Source of the DNA: Ashinkailepas kermadecensis
Lineage: Eukaryota; Arthropoda; Thecostraca; Neolepadidae
Length of the DNA: 64,000 nt
NCBI GenBank assembly: GCA_034440615.1
Contig: JAOTOM010002652.1
Span: 48,795 to 112,794, forward strand
Direction: 5' to 3'
The translations under genes were made by a program, and so were the position numbers. Shown here in pieces: positions 10,764 through 23,224 of the stretch (position 1 is its first letter; every line of letters starts with the position of its first letter). The notes under the pieces were generated by a model that saw only the letters and a program-made list of their open reading frames with translations, was not told the DNA's origin and searched no databases.

Positions 10764-13085
10764 TAGTCATAAAGACATACAGACATAAAATATCAGTGCA
10801 ACTATGAGCCACAAGGGCCCTTCTTGGTTGCACTCTGGATACTGAACCAGTTACGCACCAAATCCGTCGATCAGTCCTCCCTGGAATACCGAAAAGCAAG
10901 CCCTCTTTTCTTATAATGAGTGTTTATGCTGTTTTTGAAGATGTTCAGTGTGCTGCTACTGACAATGGTTTCTGGCAGCTGGTTCCAATGTTCTACTACC
11001 CTGTTGGTGAAGAAAAACTGTCTTAACCTTGTCCTGCTGTGATTAACTTTAATTTTGAAATGATGACCTCTAAAATTGCATCATTTCTGTTAAATTCAAA
11101 CATTTCCCTGATAGATCCCTGTTCCTGACCATGAGCAAATTTAAAGACCTCGATGAGATCTCCTCTCAGCCTTCTATATCTAAGTGAAAACATATTCAAT
11201 TTGTTCAATCTTTCCTCATATGCCAGGTTGCTTATACCATTAACCATTTGTGTTGCCCTCTTTTGTACTCTCTCTAAAAGCCAACAAACTTTTTCATAAC
11301 TAGAGGACCAAGCTTGGACACAGTATTCCAAATGTGGCCTAACATATGCACAGTGAAGCTTCCTGATGACTTCCTCACTTTTGTATGATGCGTTCCTATT
11401 TATTGCCCCAAACATTCTTAGTGCCTTCTTCCTGGCTTCTTTGGTTTGTTCTGATGCCCCCAATTTTGTGTGCAAAATAACACCTAAGTCCTTATCCTGC
11501 TGAGTCACAGATAGTACTTGGCCACCCATCAAGTATGGAGCCTTCATATGCTGCCTACCTACATGCATGATTTTGTACTTATCAAAATTAAATTTCATTT
11601 GCCATTTTTCGGACCACTTCACAAGCTCGTCTAAGTCTTTCTGCAGCAAGACCTGCTCATTGTGCCCTGTTATTGCCCTAAAGACCTTCAAATCATCCGC
11701 AAATTTCAAAACTATACTGCTTAGGCCACTTTCAATGTTATTTACAAATATAATGAACAATAGTGGCCCCAGTTCTGACCCCTGGGTGACTCCACTAAGA
11801 ACATTTTGCCGTGATGACTTTGTACCATTTAGCATCACTCTCTGCTGTCTATCTGAAAGCCACAACTCTATCCATTTTAGGATGCTACCTGCAATGCCAT
11901 GGCCTTGAAGCTGCATCATTAACCGTTTATGGGGTACCTTGTCAAAGGCCTTACTAAAGTCAAGATATGCTACATCAACCTGATTTCCCTGATCAAATTG
12001 TTCTGTAGCAAAATTCAAAAAGTCCAAGAGATTTGTGAGACACGATCGCCCTTTTCTAAACCCATGTAGAGTATCTTGAATCAATCTGTTTCCTTCCAGA
12101 AAACCAACTATTCTTTCCTTAATAATTGATTCGAGTACCTTGCAGACTAGGGATGTGAGGCTTACCGACCTATAGTTTTCAACTTACCCTCTTTCTCCTT
12201 TCTTGAAAATAGGAACTACATTTGCCCTTTTCCAATCTGTTGGAATTTCATTTTGTGAAACTGATCTACAAAATATAATACTAAGTGGACTTGCCAGTTC
12301 CTTTTCAGCTTCCCGCAATACCCTAGCATAAATTCCATCAGGTCCTGCTGCCTTGTTTGGCTTTATTTTCCTGATATAATTGAAAACAACATCACTACCA
12401 AGGAATTCAACATCGTTTATCTGATCACCTGTCACTGAACTGTGGTGTACGGTTGGCAGATTAGTCACATCTTCCAATGTAAACACTGCTTGCTCAGCTC
12501 CTCAACCCTCTCACCATCCTCACTCAATATAGTCCCATTTACTTCCAGTCGACCAATTGTGCTTGAAACTTTACTTAGCTTGTAGAAACTAAAGAACTTT
12601 TTACTGTCCCCATTACAGTTCCTAGCCAAATCCAATTCTTTTGCTCGCTTTGCTGCTCTGGTTTTCTGCCTCACAGCGTCTCTAGCTTTTTGATACGACC
12701 TTAGATTTACGATATTTGAAGCTTTCTTAAATACTCAAGATGCATCTTTCTTAGCCTGAATTGCTTTTATCAAATCTAGCGTAAACCATGCTGGCTTTCC
12801 TACCCTTCTTTTGCGCCTTTGCTTTTGGGGGACGTGTCTAATCTGAATTTTCCTCAAGTAAGATTTGAACTTTTCTCACATTTCACAGGCATTTAAATTG
12901 GAGACTTCTTCTTCCCATTCTATGGCACTTAAAGCCGCTCTCATGCAGTCAAAGTCTGCCCTTGTTAAAATTTGGAACCTTTGCCAAATTATCCTTGTTT
13001 GTGCCCTCTACTTGTGCCTTCAATCTCACTATGTTATGGTCACTTCTTCCCAGGAGTTCCCAGAGTCTCCTACAGTCAAGTCTTG
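10764..13085 (-). mobile_element. CR1-like LINE, 5'-truncated, inactivated
   Basis: Read on the minus strand from 13085 down. The end of the endonuclease domain contains the catalytic SDHN motif (plus 13033-13044). A linker with RQKTRAAKRAKELDLARN follows, then the RT with NKAAGPDGIYARVLREAE (frame 12486-12184), LHGFRKGRSCLTNLLDFL, YLDFSKAFDKVPHKRL, FADDLKVF (near 11690-11706) and RVQKRATQMVNGISNLAYE. The RT is broken by an in-frame TAA at 12184-12186 and a frameshift near 12465-12486. The 3' end carries TTTATGTC-like octamers. It has the layout of a CR1-clade retrotransposon lacking ORF1 and most of the endonuclease. Confidence 0.9.
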
Positions 13086-16000
13086 AACTGGTCATCTAAG
13101 TCTAAGTCTAAGTCAGCTAAGTCATCAGAGGTTGATCATCAGAGGTGGATCATGAGAGGTCGTCCCCCTCATCGTCACCCTCATCGCCCTCCTCGTTTTG
13201 TTTATGCTTGGAATATAACTTTTGAGCAACGGTGAACTAAATGTCGCAACAGCGTGGGTGTAGTCATCGCTGGAGCCTGCGCCCTGGGGTCCGGTCCGCG
13301 CCTGAAGAACTGGAAAGCTTCGGCAAAATACGGCGTCCTCCTGAGGTTTCCCAGTGTTGTATCAGGTGACGTCTGCTTCAGACGGGAGGAGGGCTCGCCC
13401 GACCGCCACAGGTCAGCCGGGCGGGCCTCCATCGCGGTCAACGTCGCCACGGCCTGCGGCGTGGGCCAGTCCGTCTGTCTGACCCGGCCTTGAAGGTGTG
13501 CTTCCTTTGAAGGGCTCGTGCAGCCATTGCACGGCGCCATGCATCGCAAAATAGCAAGCATGATTTTCTCCTCCCGTATTCTTCTGCTGGGAAGATCATT
13601 TTCATGGCACCTTCGGTTGCCAGCTGCAAAAAAAACCTGCTTTCTCTATAACTATAGCCAGCAATAGGAATAAAGGCACGGCAGCAACGCCAACCCGTAC
13701 AGGTATAAAAGCACGGAACCTACGATTTTATGACGGCGGAAAAAATTGCTTTGTCTGTACGATGGAGAGGCGAGGAGGTCGGCTGTTTGCGGCTGGGTTA
13801 GTCAGGAGCATAGACGCATGGTATGAGCAGGGGTTAAGCTTTTGAGCAACGGAACCGAAATTTTCACTGTGAAAATACAAAGAGAAGACCGTTTTGGGCT
13901 CGAGAACCATAGTTCCAGACATCCGAGTTTTTCGCTGAGGCCAGAGCGGGGGTGGGGCACGAGGACGGGCACATGGGACAGCCCTTTAGCTTGGAAATCG
14001 TTTCTGTGCCCTTGGTGCTAGACTCCACCTGGACACGTACGGTGGTGCTGATGCCATTGTACAACAGAAGGGAACTGGGCGCACCTTTTCGTCAACACTG
14101 TGGTGTATTTGTGAGTTTCACTCAAATCAAGTCGGCTCATTTCTTTCTTTTTTTTCATTATCTCGGGCAAGCAAACGTAAGTGCCTTCGGAAGCATTACA
14201 AATTCCTTTTTTACTCATAGCCTTTTGGATCCCGACGGTTTTTGACCGAAATTTGCACTATTAGATTTACCCGGGGCCAAACAAAGGCTTCTACACAGAG
14301 CCCCCCGACCTCCCCCCCAGCTGACGAGGTAAAAGTGGCGGGGGTGCCATCCCGGATCGTTCCGTTCCTGATTGAGCTAGAGCCAGAGTTAAAGCTCTAG
14401 AGCTGATGCTGGGTGAAGCTGACTGTGTTGCTTGCCACGAGCTCGAACCAGCGACATCTGACCTGTCCCCCTGAGGTCAACGATATAATTGAAGAATGGC
14501 CTCAGCTGACAGGCCGGGAAAAGTGTCATTATTTTGAGACATTCATAGTAATGAAATGTTGCCGCACAAAATTCTGCTAGAATGAATCCAACACCGAAAA
14601 TGCTGCATGGGGTAGGTCATCTGGGGCGACACGTGTTTTTCTAAGCTTATGACCTAAGGTTAACTCTCCGTCAAGCATATGGGCCCGGTATTACCATGAT
14701 TTGCTACTAGGTTATTTTTCTGAAGTCACAATTGAAACACACGCCACATTAAAACGCCGCCAACACTTACACGCCATATTAAAACGCCACCAACATGCAC
14801 AGCTTATCAATGCAACCGTTGCCGTACCCAAACCCTGCAAAGACAAATATCGTTGTGATCTGGATATGTTTTGAAATGCTTCTGGAGCATTAGGTTTACT
14901 TTACGATACTTGGCAGCCCAGTGTAGCAACGCAATAATTCTGGCGAAGAAGCAACTGGTCTGTGACAGGACACAGCGTGTGCTTTAAATAGGCTTAATAA
15001 TGAAACCCGCATCTCATCTCATCTTATTGTAGACGGATCCATAGAGCACCACCAGCATTGACATTTTTCTAACTGAACATATTGTTCTCTTCATCAAACA
15101 CACTAGTCGAAAGTGTTAACCTCGAATGCAGGACCATACATCAAACGGTACAGGAAGAACATTAGGCGGGCGATGACTTCGTAAATTAAAACATGCCACT
15201 CGCATGCTATGACACCATTGCCAGTCACATCCTTGTTCGATGATTCTGTAGTGCATCGTTGCCACGTTGTAAGCCACCAAAAGCGTTATCGTCGGGACTC
15301 TCAAGTCGATTTCTTCTGGCAGGACGATTCTCTCGACCTTCGGCTTCAATAATATTAAGTGCATGCATAGTCGTACCAAAGAGTGATGTCCCTCTCCGAT
15401 TCGGGTTGAAACTCATGTGTTCGGAATTCGAATACTGGAACATGAAGGTCAATCCCCTCGCCGTTGAACAATTCTTTTGAAAATAAAGTTTAAATCCTAC
15501 TTCACGATCAACAATAGCAACAAAAAAGGGAAGCTTCGTTCATTCTACTCTCACCAGCCTCCCACCCTAAAGGCAATCCTGGGTGCTTGCCTCTTGCGTG
15601 CTTTCCAAGTATTTTCATCGGGAAGTCTGCGTGCCTCCCGTCAGCCATAATTCGTCTCATTTTTTGTCGGTGTTAAGACAGAACGGAAGTGCCTGGTAGA
15701 GCTCGGACATATTTTCGACATGACCCTCCTTGCCGACGTGTGAACACTGCGGTGGCACCCCCCCCCCACCATCAGATTTTCAGCCGTAGCGATTGAGCGC
15801 CGTCCCGTCGTGACGTCACGAAGCCAGCGTGACGCAATCGAGTCGTCAGCTGGCGTCGTGCAACCGCGTGACACAGCCTGGCCTGGCGGCGCCTGGCACG
15901 ACGCCAATTAAGCTGGCACGACGCCAATCATCTGCCATGATAGAGACAACCTGGTGGCGACACCGGGTGGTGGATGGAATGGGTTATGGATGGAGAGCTG

Positions 16001-16255
16001 GGAGAGGGGGGAGGGGAGGGAGAAGACGGAGAGAGATGGAGAGGCAAGAATGCGAGGGCGTCAGCAGGGAGGAACCACCCCGATTCCCATGGCAAGTTCC
16101 CAAGGTTGCGGATGTACAAGCAAAATGCGATGTGACATGTCGGGTCGTCCACTACTGCACCAATGTGTGCCGACAACGATGGCGGAACGTCCGGATATAA
16201 ATGGAGGCGCCAGCCACATTTTACGTTGCTCCTTTTACAACATATAGTCGTAATA
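13086..16255. other. No recognised gene
   Basis: A short (TCTAAG)n run occurs at about 13097-13125, a C homopolymer near 15760, and a local 30-bp duplication (ATTAAAACGCC... at 14748-14800). The short open frames show no domain, start context or splice signals I would trust. Confidence 0.4.
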
Positions 16256-16259
16256 TGCC

Positions 16260-16470
16260 GCCCCGGTAGCTCAGTTGGTTAGAGCGCTGGCCTGCACTGG
16301 TCTCCCCTGTCCTGGCAACGCAGGGTTCGAGTCGCTTCACGCGCTCGCATTTAGCCCCCGGCTGGGAGGGTCAGTTGGCAGCTGGCCCGATGAGACCGGG
16401 GACGAGCCCGATAGGCCGGGGACGGCCGTGTCGGTGCATTGACGGCACGTTAAACTTTCGGTCTAAATTC
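16260..16470 (+). mobile_element. tRNA-derived SINE, family 2
   Basis: The head has a near-perfect A box TAGCTCAGTTGG (16267-16278) with flanking GTTAGAGCGCTGG and a B box GGTTCGAGTCG (16324-16334). The anticodon region is expanded by extra bases, so it is not a functional tRNA. A GC-rich body follows, ending in GCACGTTAAACTTTCGGTC. This is the only copy I noticed in the window. Confidence 0.7.
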
Positions 16471-17680
16471 TGCCGTTGAACTGGAATTCATGGATCTGGT
16501 GGTGGGGCCAGGGTTCACGCAACAAGCTCTGCTTAGCAATAGAACCCTGGTTCATAAAGACACCACAGCAAGAAATCGGATTAAATTTCATGTTTTAATA
16601 AAAATAAACTGGCATTTAAGCAGGGGCACAGTGCCCTGGTGGCCCAGAGGTTCCGTCATCAGTGCGTTCCTGTGATGACATGAATAACCGGCGTCTACTG
16701 CTAGGCCTACTGCTCGCTGCCTCTTCCGGTCTCTTTATATCTCTTTATTTTTATTTTTATTTTCTCTCCTCTTTCTGACTTTTCATTGTGTTTTCTCTCT
16801 CTCACTCACTGTCTTCCCTCTCTCATTCTCTTTCTCTTTGTTGGATATCTTTTGCGCCCAAGTATCGCATGTTTCTGGTCAACTGCTATAAGCAAAGAAT
16901 AGTGAGATTTTTTGGTAAGAAGGAGAGCCGGCAGCCATACCAGTATGTTTTTTTCACAGCTTCCTCTTGGGCGCCTCGTTCTTATTCTTGAGGGGGAATA
17001 TTTTTATCTGAAAGCAAATATAGGTACTCCACTCGCCTGTTACCTTCACTTCACATTACACGTATGTTAATTCCATGCACACCAACATCACTGCAAGCAT
17101 AAATGCAAGCTATAGAAATCGGTGAAGGCACTGATGTGGATCACCAATGCGAAGATGTGGAGCAGTTGTCACTTTCTTTTCAGGTAAACCAGGTAGCGTA
17201 TCTGTAACTCAATGTAATCTCACAGATGCTCGTGCATCTCTAGCCGTGTAATGTGCATCCCGAAATTGTAAGTCGCACCACAACATTCCCTGCGAAAGCA
17301 AAAATACCATGCATGATGATGGTATGTAAACTATTGTTTTCATAACTATATTGCGATCAGAATATTTAACATACCTGATGAATGTTACGTTAATTTGGTT
17401 TCAAAATTATGCTTTCCGTCAGCTGCTGCTTAAAACAGTCCTAGCACGTCAAAAAAGCAAGTTGACTGGGTATGTTAATAGGTAAAACGGCCTTTGGATA
17501 ATTCCCGCGCAATGCGAATACAATACCGTAAGCTGTCACCATAACTCCGGTGAATTTTCCCATATCCGTATCCTCAGCCCGTAGGCAAATAACGGGATGT
17601 TTTCATCTCTGAACATAACGATTCGTATGTGTAGAGGATCACTAGCAACTCAGCTGACTCTGCAGCTGGCCACCGCTGGC
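16471..17680. other. No recognised gene
   Basis: A CT-rich patch lies near 16735-16840. No coding signal recognised. Confidence 0.35.
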
Positions 17681-17682
17681 TT

Positions 17683-17965
17683 ACCGACTGGGCAGCTGCC
17701 GTAAGTCTGATTGACTGGGCTGCTGGTGTACGACTAGGCAGCTGCCGTACGTCTGACTGACTAGGCAGCTGTCGTACGTCTGACTGACTGGGCAGCTGCA
17801 GTACGTCTGACTGACTGGGTAGCTCATTTTATGTTGGTTATTTGGGTCCTTTTCGTACGTCTGACTGACTGGGCAGCTGCCGTACGTCTGACTGACCGGA
17901 CAGCTGCCGTACGTCTGACTGACCGGACAGCTGCCGTACGTCTGACTGGCTGGGCAGCTGCCGTG
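17683..17965. repeat. 27-bp minisatellite
   Basis: About nine degenerate units of GTACGTCTGACTGACTGG plus CAGCTGCC, with one unit interrupted near 17820-17855. Confidence 0.8.
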
Positions 17966-18177
17966 TCCGGCGAGCGACCGCCGAAGAGTGTTCGTTGTCG
18001 TCCGCATGTACGGACGTGTGCACCGATTCCGGCAGCCAGCTGAGAACGGTTCTCTCGGTCTGTCTCAGCGTCTGCTGGGAGCCAGCCATCCGCCGGACAC
18101 GAGCGATCCGCCGGATTGAGCGGATCGTGCCTCGTGACGCGCGTGTTGGTGCGGCACGCTTCCGTGACAGACTACCC

Positions 18178-19250
18178 ACCGACCACTTACCGACTACATA
18201 CCGACCACTTACCGACTACATACCGACTACTTATCGACTACCCACGGACAACTTTCCGACTACCTACCGACTATTTAACGACTACTTACTGACAACTAAT
18301 CGACTACTTACCGACTACTTGCCGACTACTTACCGACCACTTACCGACTACTTACCGACTACTCATTGACAACTTACCGACTGCTTACCGGCTACCTACC
18401 GACTGCTTACCGACTGCTTACCGACTACTTACCGACTACTTACTGACTGCTTACCGACTACTTACCGACTACTGACCAACTACTTACCGACTACTTACTG
18501 ACTGCTTACCGACTACTTACAGACTACTGACCAACTACTTGCCGACTACTTACCGATTACTTACCGATTACTTACCGATTGCTTGTCGACTACTTATCGA
18601 CTATTCATCGACTACTTATCGACTACTTATCGACTATTTATCGACTACTTATCGACTAATTATCGATTACTTATCGACTACTTATCGATTACTTACCGAC
18701 TACTTACCGACTATTTATCGACTACTTATGGACTACTTACCAACTACTTACTGACTACTTACCGACTAATTACCGACTAATTATCTACTACCCGCCGACT
18801 ACTTACCAACTACTTATCGACTACTTACCAACTACCTATCGACTACTTACCAACTACTTACCGACTACTTACGGACTACTTACGGACGGCTTATTGACAA
18901 CTTATCTGCCACGCACCGACAGTCCGCCGACTACCCACCGAGCATTTTCCAACCATTTGTGGACTACTTACCGACAACTTACCGACTGCCCACAGTATAC
19001 CTACCGATTACACGTTGACTACCCACCGACTACTTACCAACTAACTGTCTACCCACTATTTACCGACTGCACACCGACTGCCTACCAACTGCTTACCGAC
19101 TGCCTACCGACTGCTTACCGACTGCCTACCGACTGCCTCCGACAGCCCACCAACTACTTACTCCTGTCGGTAAGTGATACCTGTCGGTAAGTAGTACCTG
19201 TCGATAGGTAGTCGGTAGCCTGCCGACAACCTATCGACTACGCATGTTTA
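18178..19250. repeat. 11-bp minisatellite (TTACCGACTAC)n
   Basis: Nearly 100 degenerate copies of an 11-bp unit. Its length is not a multiple of three, so all frames cycle through the same 11-residue peptide. The last part (19150-19230) includes inverted units (GTCGGTAAGTAGT), which could form hairpins with the rest. Confidence 0.9.
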
Positions 19251-19261
19251 CTACCTACTGA

Positions 19262-20190
19262 CCACTGACGTATCGGCCTCGGACCGGCCATCGCCTCCGA
19301 CCACTGACCTCGTACCAGTCTCCGACCACCGACCTCGGACCGGCCATCGCCTCCGACCACCGACCTCGTACCAGCCTCCGACCACCGACCTCGTACCAGC
19401 CTCCGACCACCGACCTCGGACCGGCCATCGCCTCCGACCACCGACCTCGGATCAGCCTCCGACCACTGACCTCGTACCAGCCTCCGACCACCGACCTCGG
19501 ACCAGCCTCCGACCACCGACCTCGGACCAGCCTCCGACCACTGACCTCGTACCAGCCTCCGACCACCGACCTCGTACCAGCCTCCGACCACTGACCTCGG
19601 ACCGGCCATCGCCTCCGACCACTGACCTCGTACCAGCCTCCGACCACCGACCTCGTACCAGCCTCCGACCACCGACCTCGTACCAGCCTCCGACCACCGA
19701 CCTCGGACCAGCCTCCGACCACTGACCTCGTACCAGCCTCCGACCACTGACCTCGTACCAGCCTCCGACCACCGACCTCGGACCAGCCTCCGACCACTGA
19801 CCTCGGACCAGCCTCCGACCACCGACCTCGGACCAGCCTCCGACCACCGACCTCGGACCGGCCACCGTCTCCGACCACTGACCTCATACCAGCCTCCGAC
19901 CACCGACCTCGGACCGGCCATCGCCTCCGACCACCGACCTCGTACCAGCCTCCGACCACTGACCTCGTACCAGCCTCCGACCACCGACCTCGGACCAGCC
20001 TCCGACCACTGACCTCGGACCAGCCTCCGATCACCGACCTCGGACCAGCCTCCGACCACTGACCTCGTACCAGCCTCCGACCACCGACCTCGTACCAGCC
20101 TCCGACCACCGACCTCGTACCGGCCATCGCCTCCGACCACTCACCTCGGACCAGCCTCCGACCACCGACCTCGGACCGGCCATCGCCTCC
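19262..20190. repeat. 25/31-bp minisatellite
   Basis: Tandem CTCCGACCACCGACCTCG plus TACCAGC or GACCAGC units, with a longer variant ending in GGCCATCGC interspersed. The long Arg/Gly-rich minus-strand frames come from the array. Confidence 0.9.
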
Positions 20191-20382
20191 GGGTTCCGAC
20201 TAGCGCTTCTGGCGGTGCCCGCGGCGGATTCAAGCGCGAGAAACTTTCCGATCGCAAACGTTGATGGGCAAACGGAAAAAGGAACCTTTCTGACTTGCTG
20301 TTATAAAATTGTCTTGATTGTTCCTCTCAGTAGCTCCGACCAGATGTGTGCGTAATGCAGTTGGGCGTACGTGGGGTCTGGT

Positions 20383-20387
<5 letters not shown>

Positions 20388-20442
<55 letters not shown>

Positions 20443-20453
20443 ATGCATTCATA

Positions 20454-20501
<48 letters not shown>

Positions 20502-20506
20502 ATGCA

Positions 20507-20570
<64 letters not shown>
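20388..20570. repeat. (TA)n microsatellite in three blocks
   Basis: Three long TA tracts separated by two copies of a TGTAATGCATTCATA spacer. Highly self-complementary. Confidence 0.95.
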
Positions 20571-20574
<4 letters not shown>

Positions 20575-20717
20575 CATGCAGCAGCTCACAACCTGCTGCA
20601 GTGGCGCAGGCAGTGGGAACAGGAGCCCGGCCATTCCCTTCCATTAAAAAAAAAACAAGATTCCAGAATAACAAGAAATTTTCGGGTTTGCACAACGCCA
20701 AACGATAAACGATAAAT

Positions 20718-21200
20718 TGGCGGCGGCTGGTGGCTGCTGGTGGCTGCTGGCGGCGGCTGGCGGCGGCTGGCGGCGGCTGGTGGCGGCTGGCGGCGGCTGC
20801 GGCGGCTGGTGGCGGCTGGTGGCGGCTGGCGGCGGTGGGGCTGGCGGCGGCTGGCGGCGGCTGGCGGCGGCTGGTGGCGGCTGGTGGCGGCTGGCGGCGG
20901 CTGGCGGCGGCTGGTGGCTGCTGGTGGCGGCTGGTGGCGGCTGGCGGCGGCTGGTGGCGGCTGGCGGCGGCTGGTGGCGGCTGGCGGCGGCTGGCGGCGG
21001 CTGGCGGCGGCTGGCGGCGGCTGGTGGCGGCTGGCGGCGGCTGGCGGCGGCTGGTGGCGGCTGGTGGCGGCTGGCGGCGGCTGGTGGCGGCTGGCGGCGG
21101 CTGGCGGCGGCTGGTGGCGGCTGGCGGCGGCTGCGGCGGCTGGTGGCGGCTGGTGGCGGCTGGCGGCGGCTGGTGGCGGCTGGTGGCGGCTGGCGGCGGG
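20718..21200. repeat. 10-bp GC-rich minisatellite (GGCGGCTGGY)n
   Basis: Around 48 units of GGCGGCTGGC or GGCGGCTGGT, with some TGCTGG variants. Six open frames overlap, so it is not coding. Confidence 0.95.
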
Positions 21201-21285
21201 TAATCGACCAATCCCGCGACCTTTTACAACACGTTGACAATTGACCGATCGTCCATCACGTGACACGTCGCAGACGGGGGCTTAA

Positions 21286-21500
21286 GGGTCAAGGTCACGG
21301 TCACTAACCATTGGCCGACAGCACGCCGTGGTGGTGGGTCGGGGCTGTTGGGCTGGCCCCGTGCTGTGCGTTAGGTCAAGGTCAAGGTCAAGGTCACGGT
21401 CACCAAGCATTGGCCGACAGCACGCCGTGGTGGTGGGTCCGGGGGCTGCAGGGCTGGCCCCGTGCTGTGTGTGCGGTCAAGGTCAAGGTCACGGTCTGTT
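21286..21500. repeat. ~99-bp tandem duplication with TCAAGGTCA clusters
   Basis: Two copies of a ~99-bp segment (ATTGGCCGACAGCACGCCG at 21310 and 21409) are bordered by three clusters of TCAAGGTCA: 21289, 21376/21382/21388 and 21477/21483. That nonamer is the monomeric nuclear-receptor site of FTZ-F1/SF-1 and ERR proteins. Function is unproven. Confidence 0.7.
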
Positions 21501-22494
21501 TCACTCACCCCGGTGCGTCCGCTGGCGGTTTCTATAACTGCTGCGGTTGGCTGATCCTGCAGTTTGTCACGCCTTTGTGTAAATAATGGTCGGGTAATTG
21601 GCATAGTTACCTGACGTGCTGGGTATGGATTGCATTGCACTGAGTCCAACATGACTGTGTTGCAAATAGGGAGGTAAGAGAGGGGGTCTCGGTTAGCTAT
21701 CACGTGTGATTCGTGAACTGTGTTTCACCGTCATGAGGCATGTACGCCCCGTGGGATTTTATAGGCAACGGTTATTTTCTCAAGCCTGTTGCCACATCTA
21801 AATATCATTTGACAGTGACAGGCACTGACTGGAAACGGATCTGAACGGAACTGAGCTGAATTGAACTGAACACGCGCAGGGGAGTATGCCCGATTTTAAG
21901 TCACATTGAGAGCGGATTCGACTCCCTAAGACACCGGAAAATTAGAGGGTAATGGGGGACATGACCAATTCAGGGTCGATAAAAATGGGTGGTGGGGGAA
22001 ATACAACTATCTCTACATACAGCAAACAGCAATGAGAGTCAAATCCATTCCAGAGAAACCAAGTTCGAGGGTGGCGAGATGGTTTATCTGTTGCACTTTC
22101 ATCCAATTTGACCGCAGTTTTATTCCGCTTCAGCTGGATTGCCCATGGGTTTGAGAAATGACCATGAATGGCGTCCATCGTAGCTTTGATCTGAAATGTA
22201 GCCTCAAGGGCTATCAACTTCCAACCCATCTTCATTTTATCCTGAGCTGTGCATTGCAGTTATTATTTTCAAAATCGGGCCGTTGGCTCGAAGCGCAGCC
22301 AGGTGGGGACACAGATAGCACACCACCCCATCCCAGGCTTGGCGGGCGACCAAATAACAGATGGGTTATTTGTTGAATGGAACACAAAGTTTGTCCTCCT
22401 GTAGCGTCCGAAAATTATGTTGAATAAGCACGATAATCAGGCTACTTTATCTTGAGTTCATTGCGAGTAGGACACACTCAGTGAATCTGAGATT

Positions 22495-22790
22495 CGATGT
22501 CCTGGTAAGCCGCCAGACCAATGCGCGCACACACCCTCTCGGTTATCTTTCGCAGCATCTCTGCGTCTATTTCTCCAGTCGCTTTCTAAATTTTACTTTG
22601 CAGCTGAAGGTTTGGCTTGGCCTGCCACCCTCCCTGATGCACCTGCTTGATGATTCCCCACAGGTCCCTCAATAGGCCGCATATGGGGGGGGGGCAGAGT
22701 GGATTAATGTCACGTGCCACTACAGTGATGCCCGCCTGCTCCAGCTGTTCCATGGCTTCCCGGGCGTAATGAGGCGCTCGTGCTGGTCAG
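22495..22790 (-). pseudogene. Decayed DDE transposase fragment (Tc1/mariner-like C-terminal end)
   Basis: On the minus strand the segment HYAREAMEQLEQAGITVVARD leads into NP-(x)n-RPIE (near 22665-22680, with a frameshift at a C homopolymer), then LWGIIKQVHQGGWQAK and, after an in-frame stop, ATGEIDAEMLRKITERV. The order RPIE-x-x-WG-x-(I/L)-K followed by GGW and a repeated basic helix is the end of the catalytic domain in Tc1/mariner-type transposases. Stop and frameshift make it non-functional. No terminal inverted repeats were identified. Confidence 0.65.
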
Positions 22791-22969
22791 GTTTCCTCAG
22801 TGGTTGACGGATTAATAGAGCAGAGACGGCTACAACGTCATCTAATGCCGGCTCGGACTCGCACTGACACAGTATGCATGGCGTTCACTTGTGTTGACAC
22901 ATGCATGAGCGCACCGAGGCAAAGAAAAACACGTTTACGGGCTGGCACACACCGACATGCCAATGGCAA

Positions 22970-23160
22970 GGGCAGGTTGGCACACACCGTGATGACAGGT
23001 TGGCACACACCATGATGGCAGGTTGGCACACACCATGATGGCAGGTTGGCACGCACCATGATGACAGGTTGGCACGCACCATGATGACAGGTTGGCACGC
23101 ACCATGATGACAGATTGCCACGCACCATAATGACAGGTTGGCACGCACCATTAAATATAC
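22970..23160. repeat. 23-bp minisatellite
   Basis: About eight units of GGTTGGCACACACCATGATG plus RCA. Confidence 0.9.
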
Positions 23161-23224
23161 CGACACAATTCGCAACAACACACGAGATTGCCGTACATTA
23201 ACTCACGACGGGTCACAAATTGCT

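Noticed and set aside
19238..20140. 300-codon Arg/Gly-rich minus-strand frames
   Set aside because: They coincide exactly with a 25/31-bp minisatellite and several frames are open at once.
17683..21200. CRISPR-like array
   Set aside because: Repeats are tandem without unique spacers and the DNA is eukaryotic.
20327..21266. Frames with Ile/Tyr runs or Pro/Ala repeats
   Set aside because: TA microsatellite and 10-bp GC-rich minisatellite; overlapping open frames on both strands.
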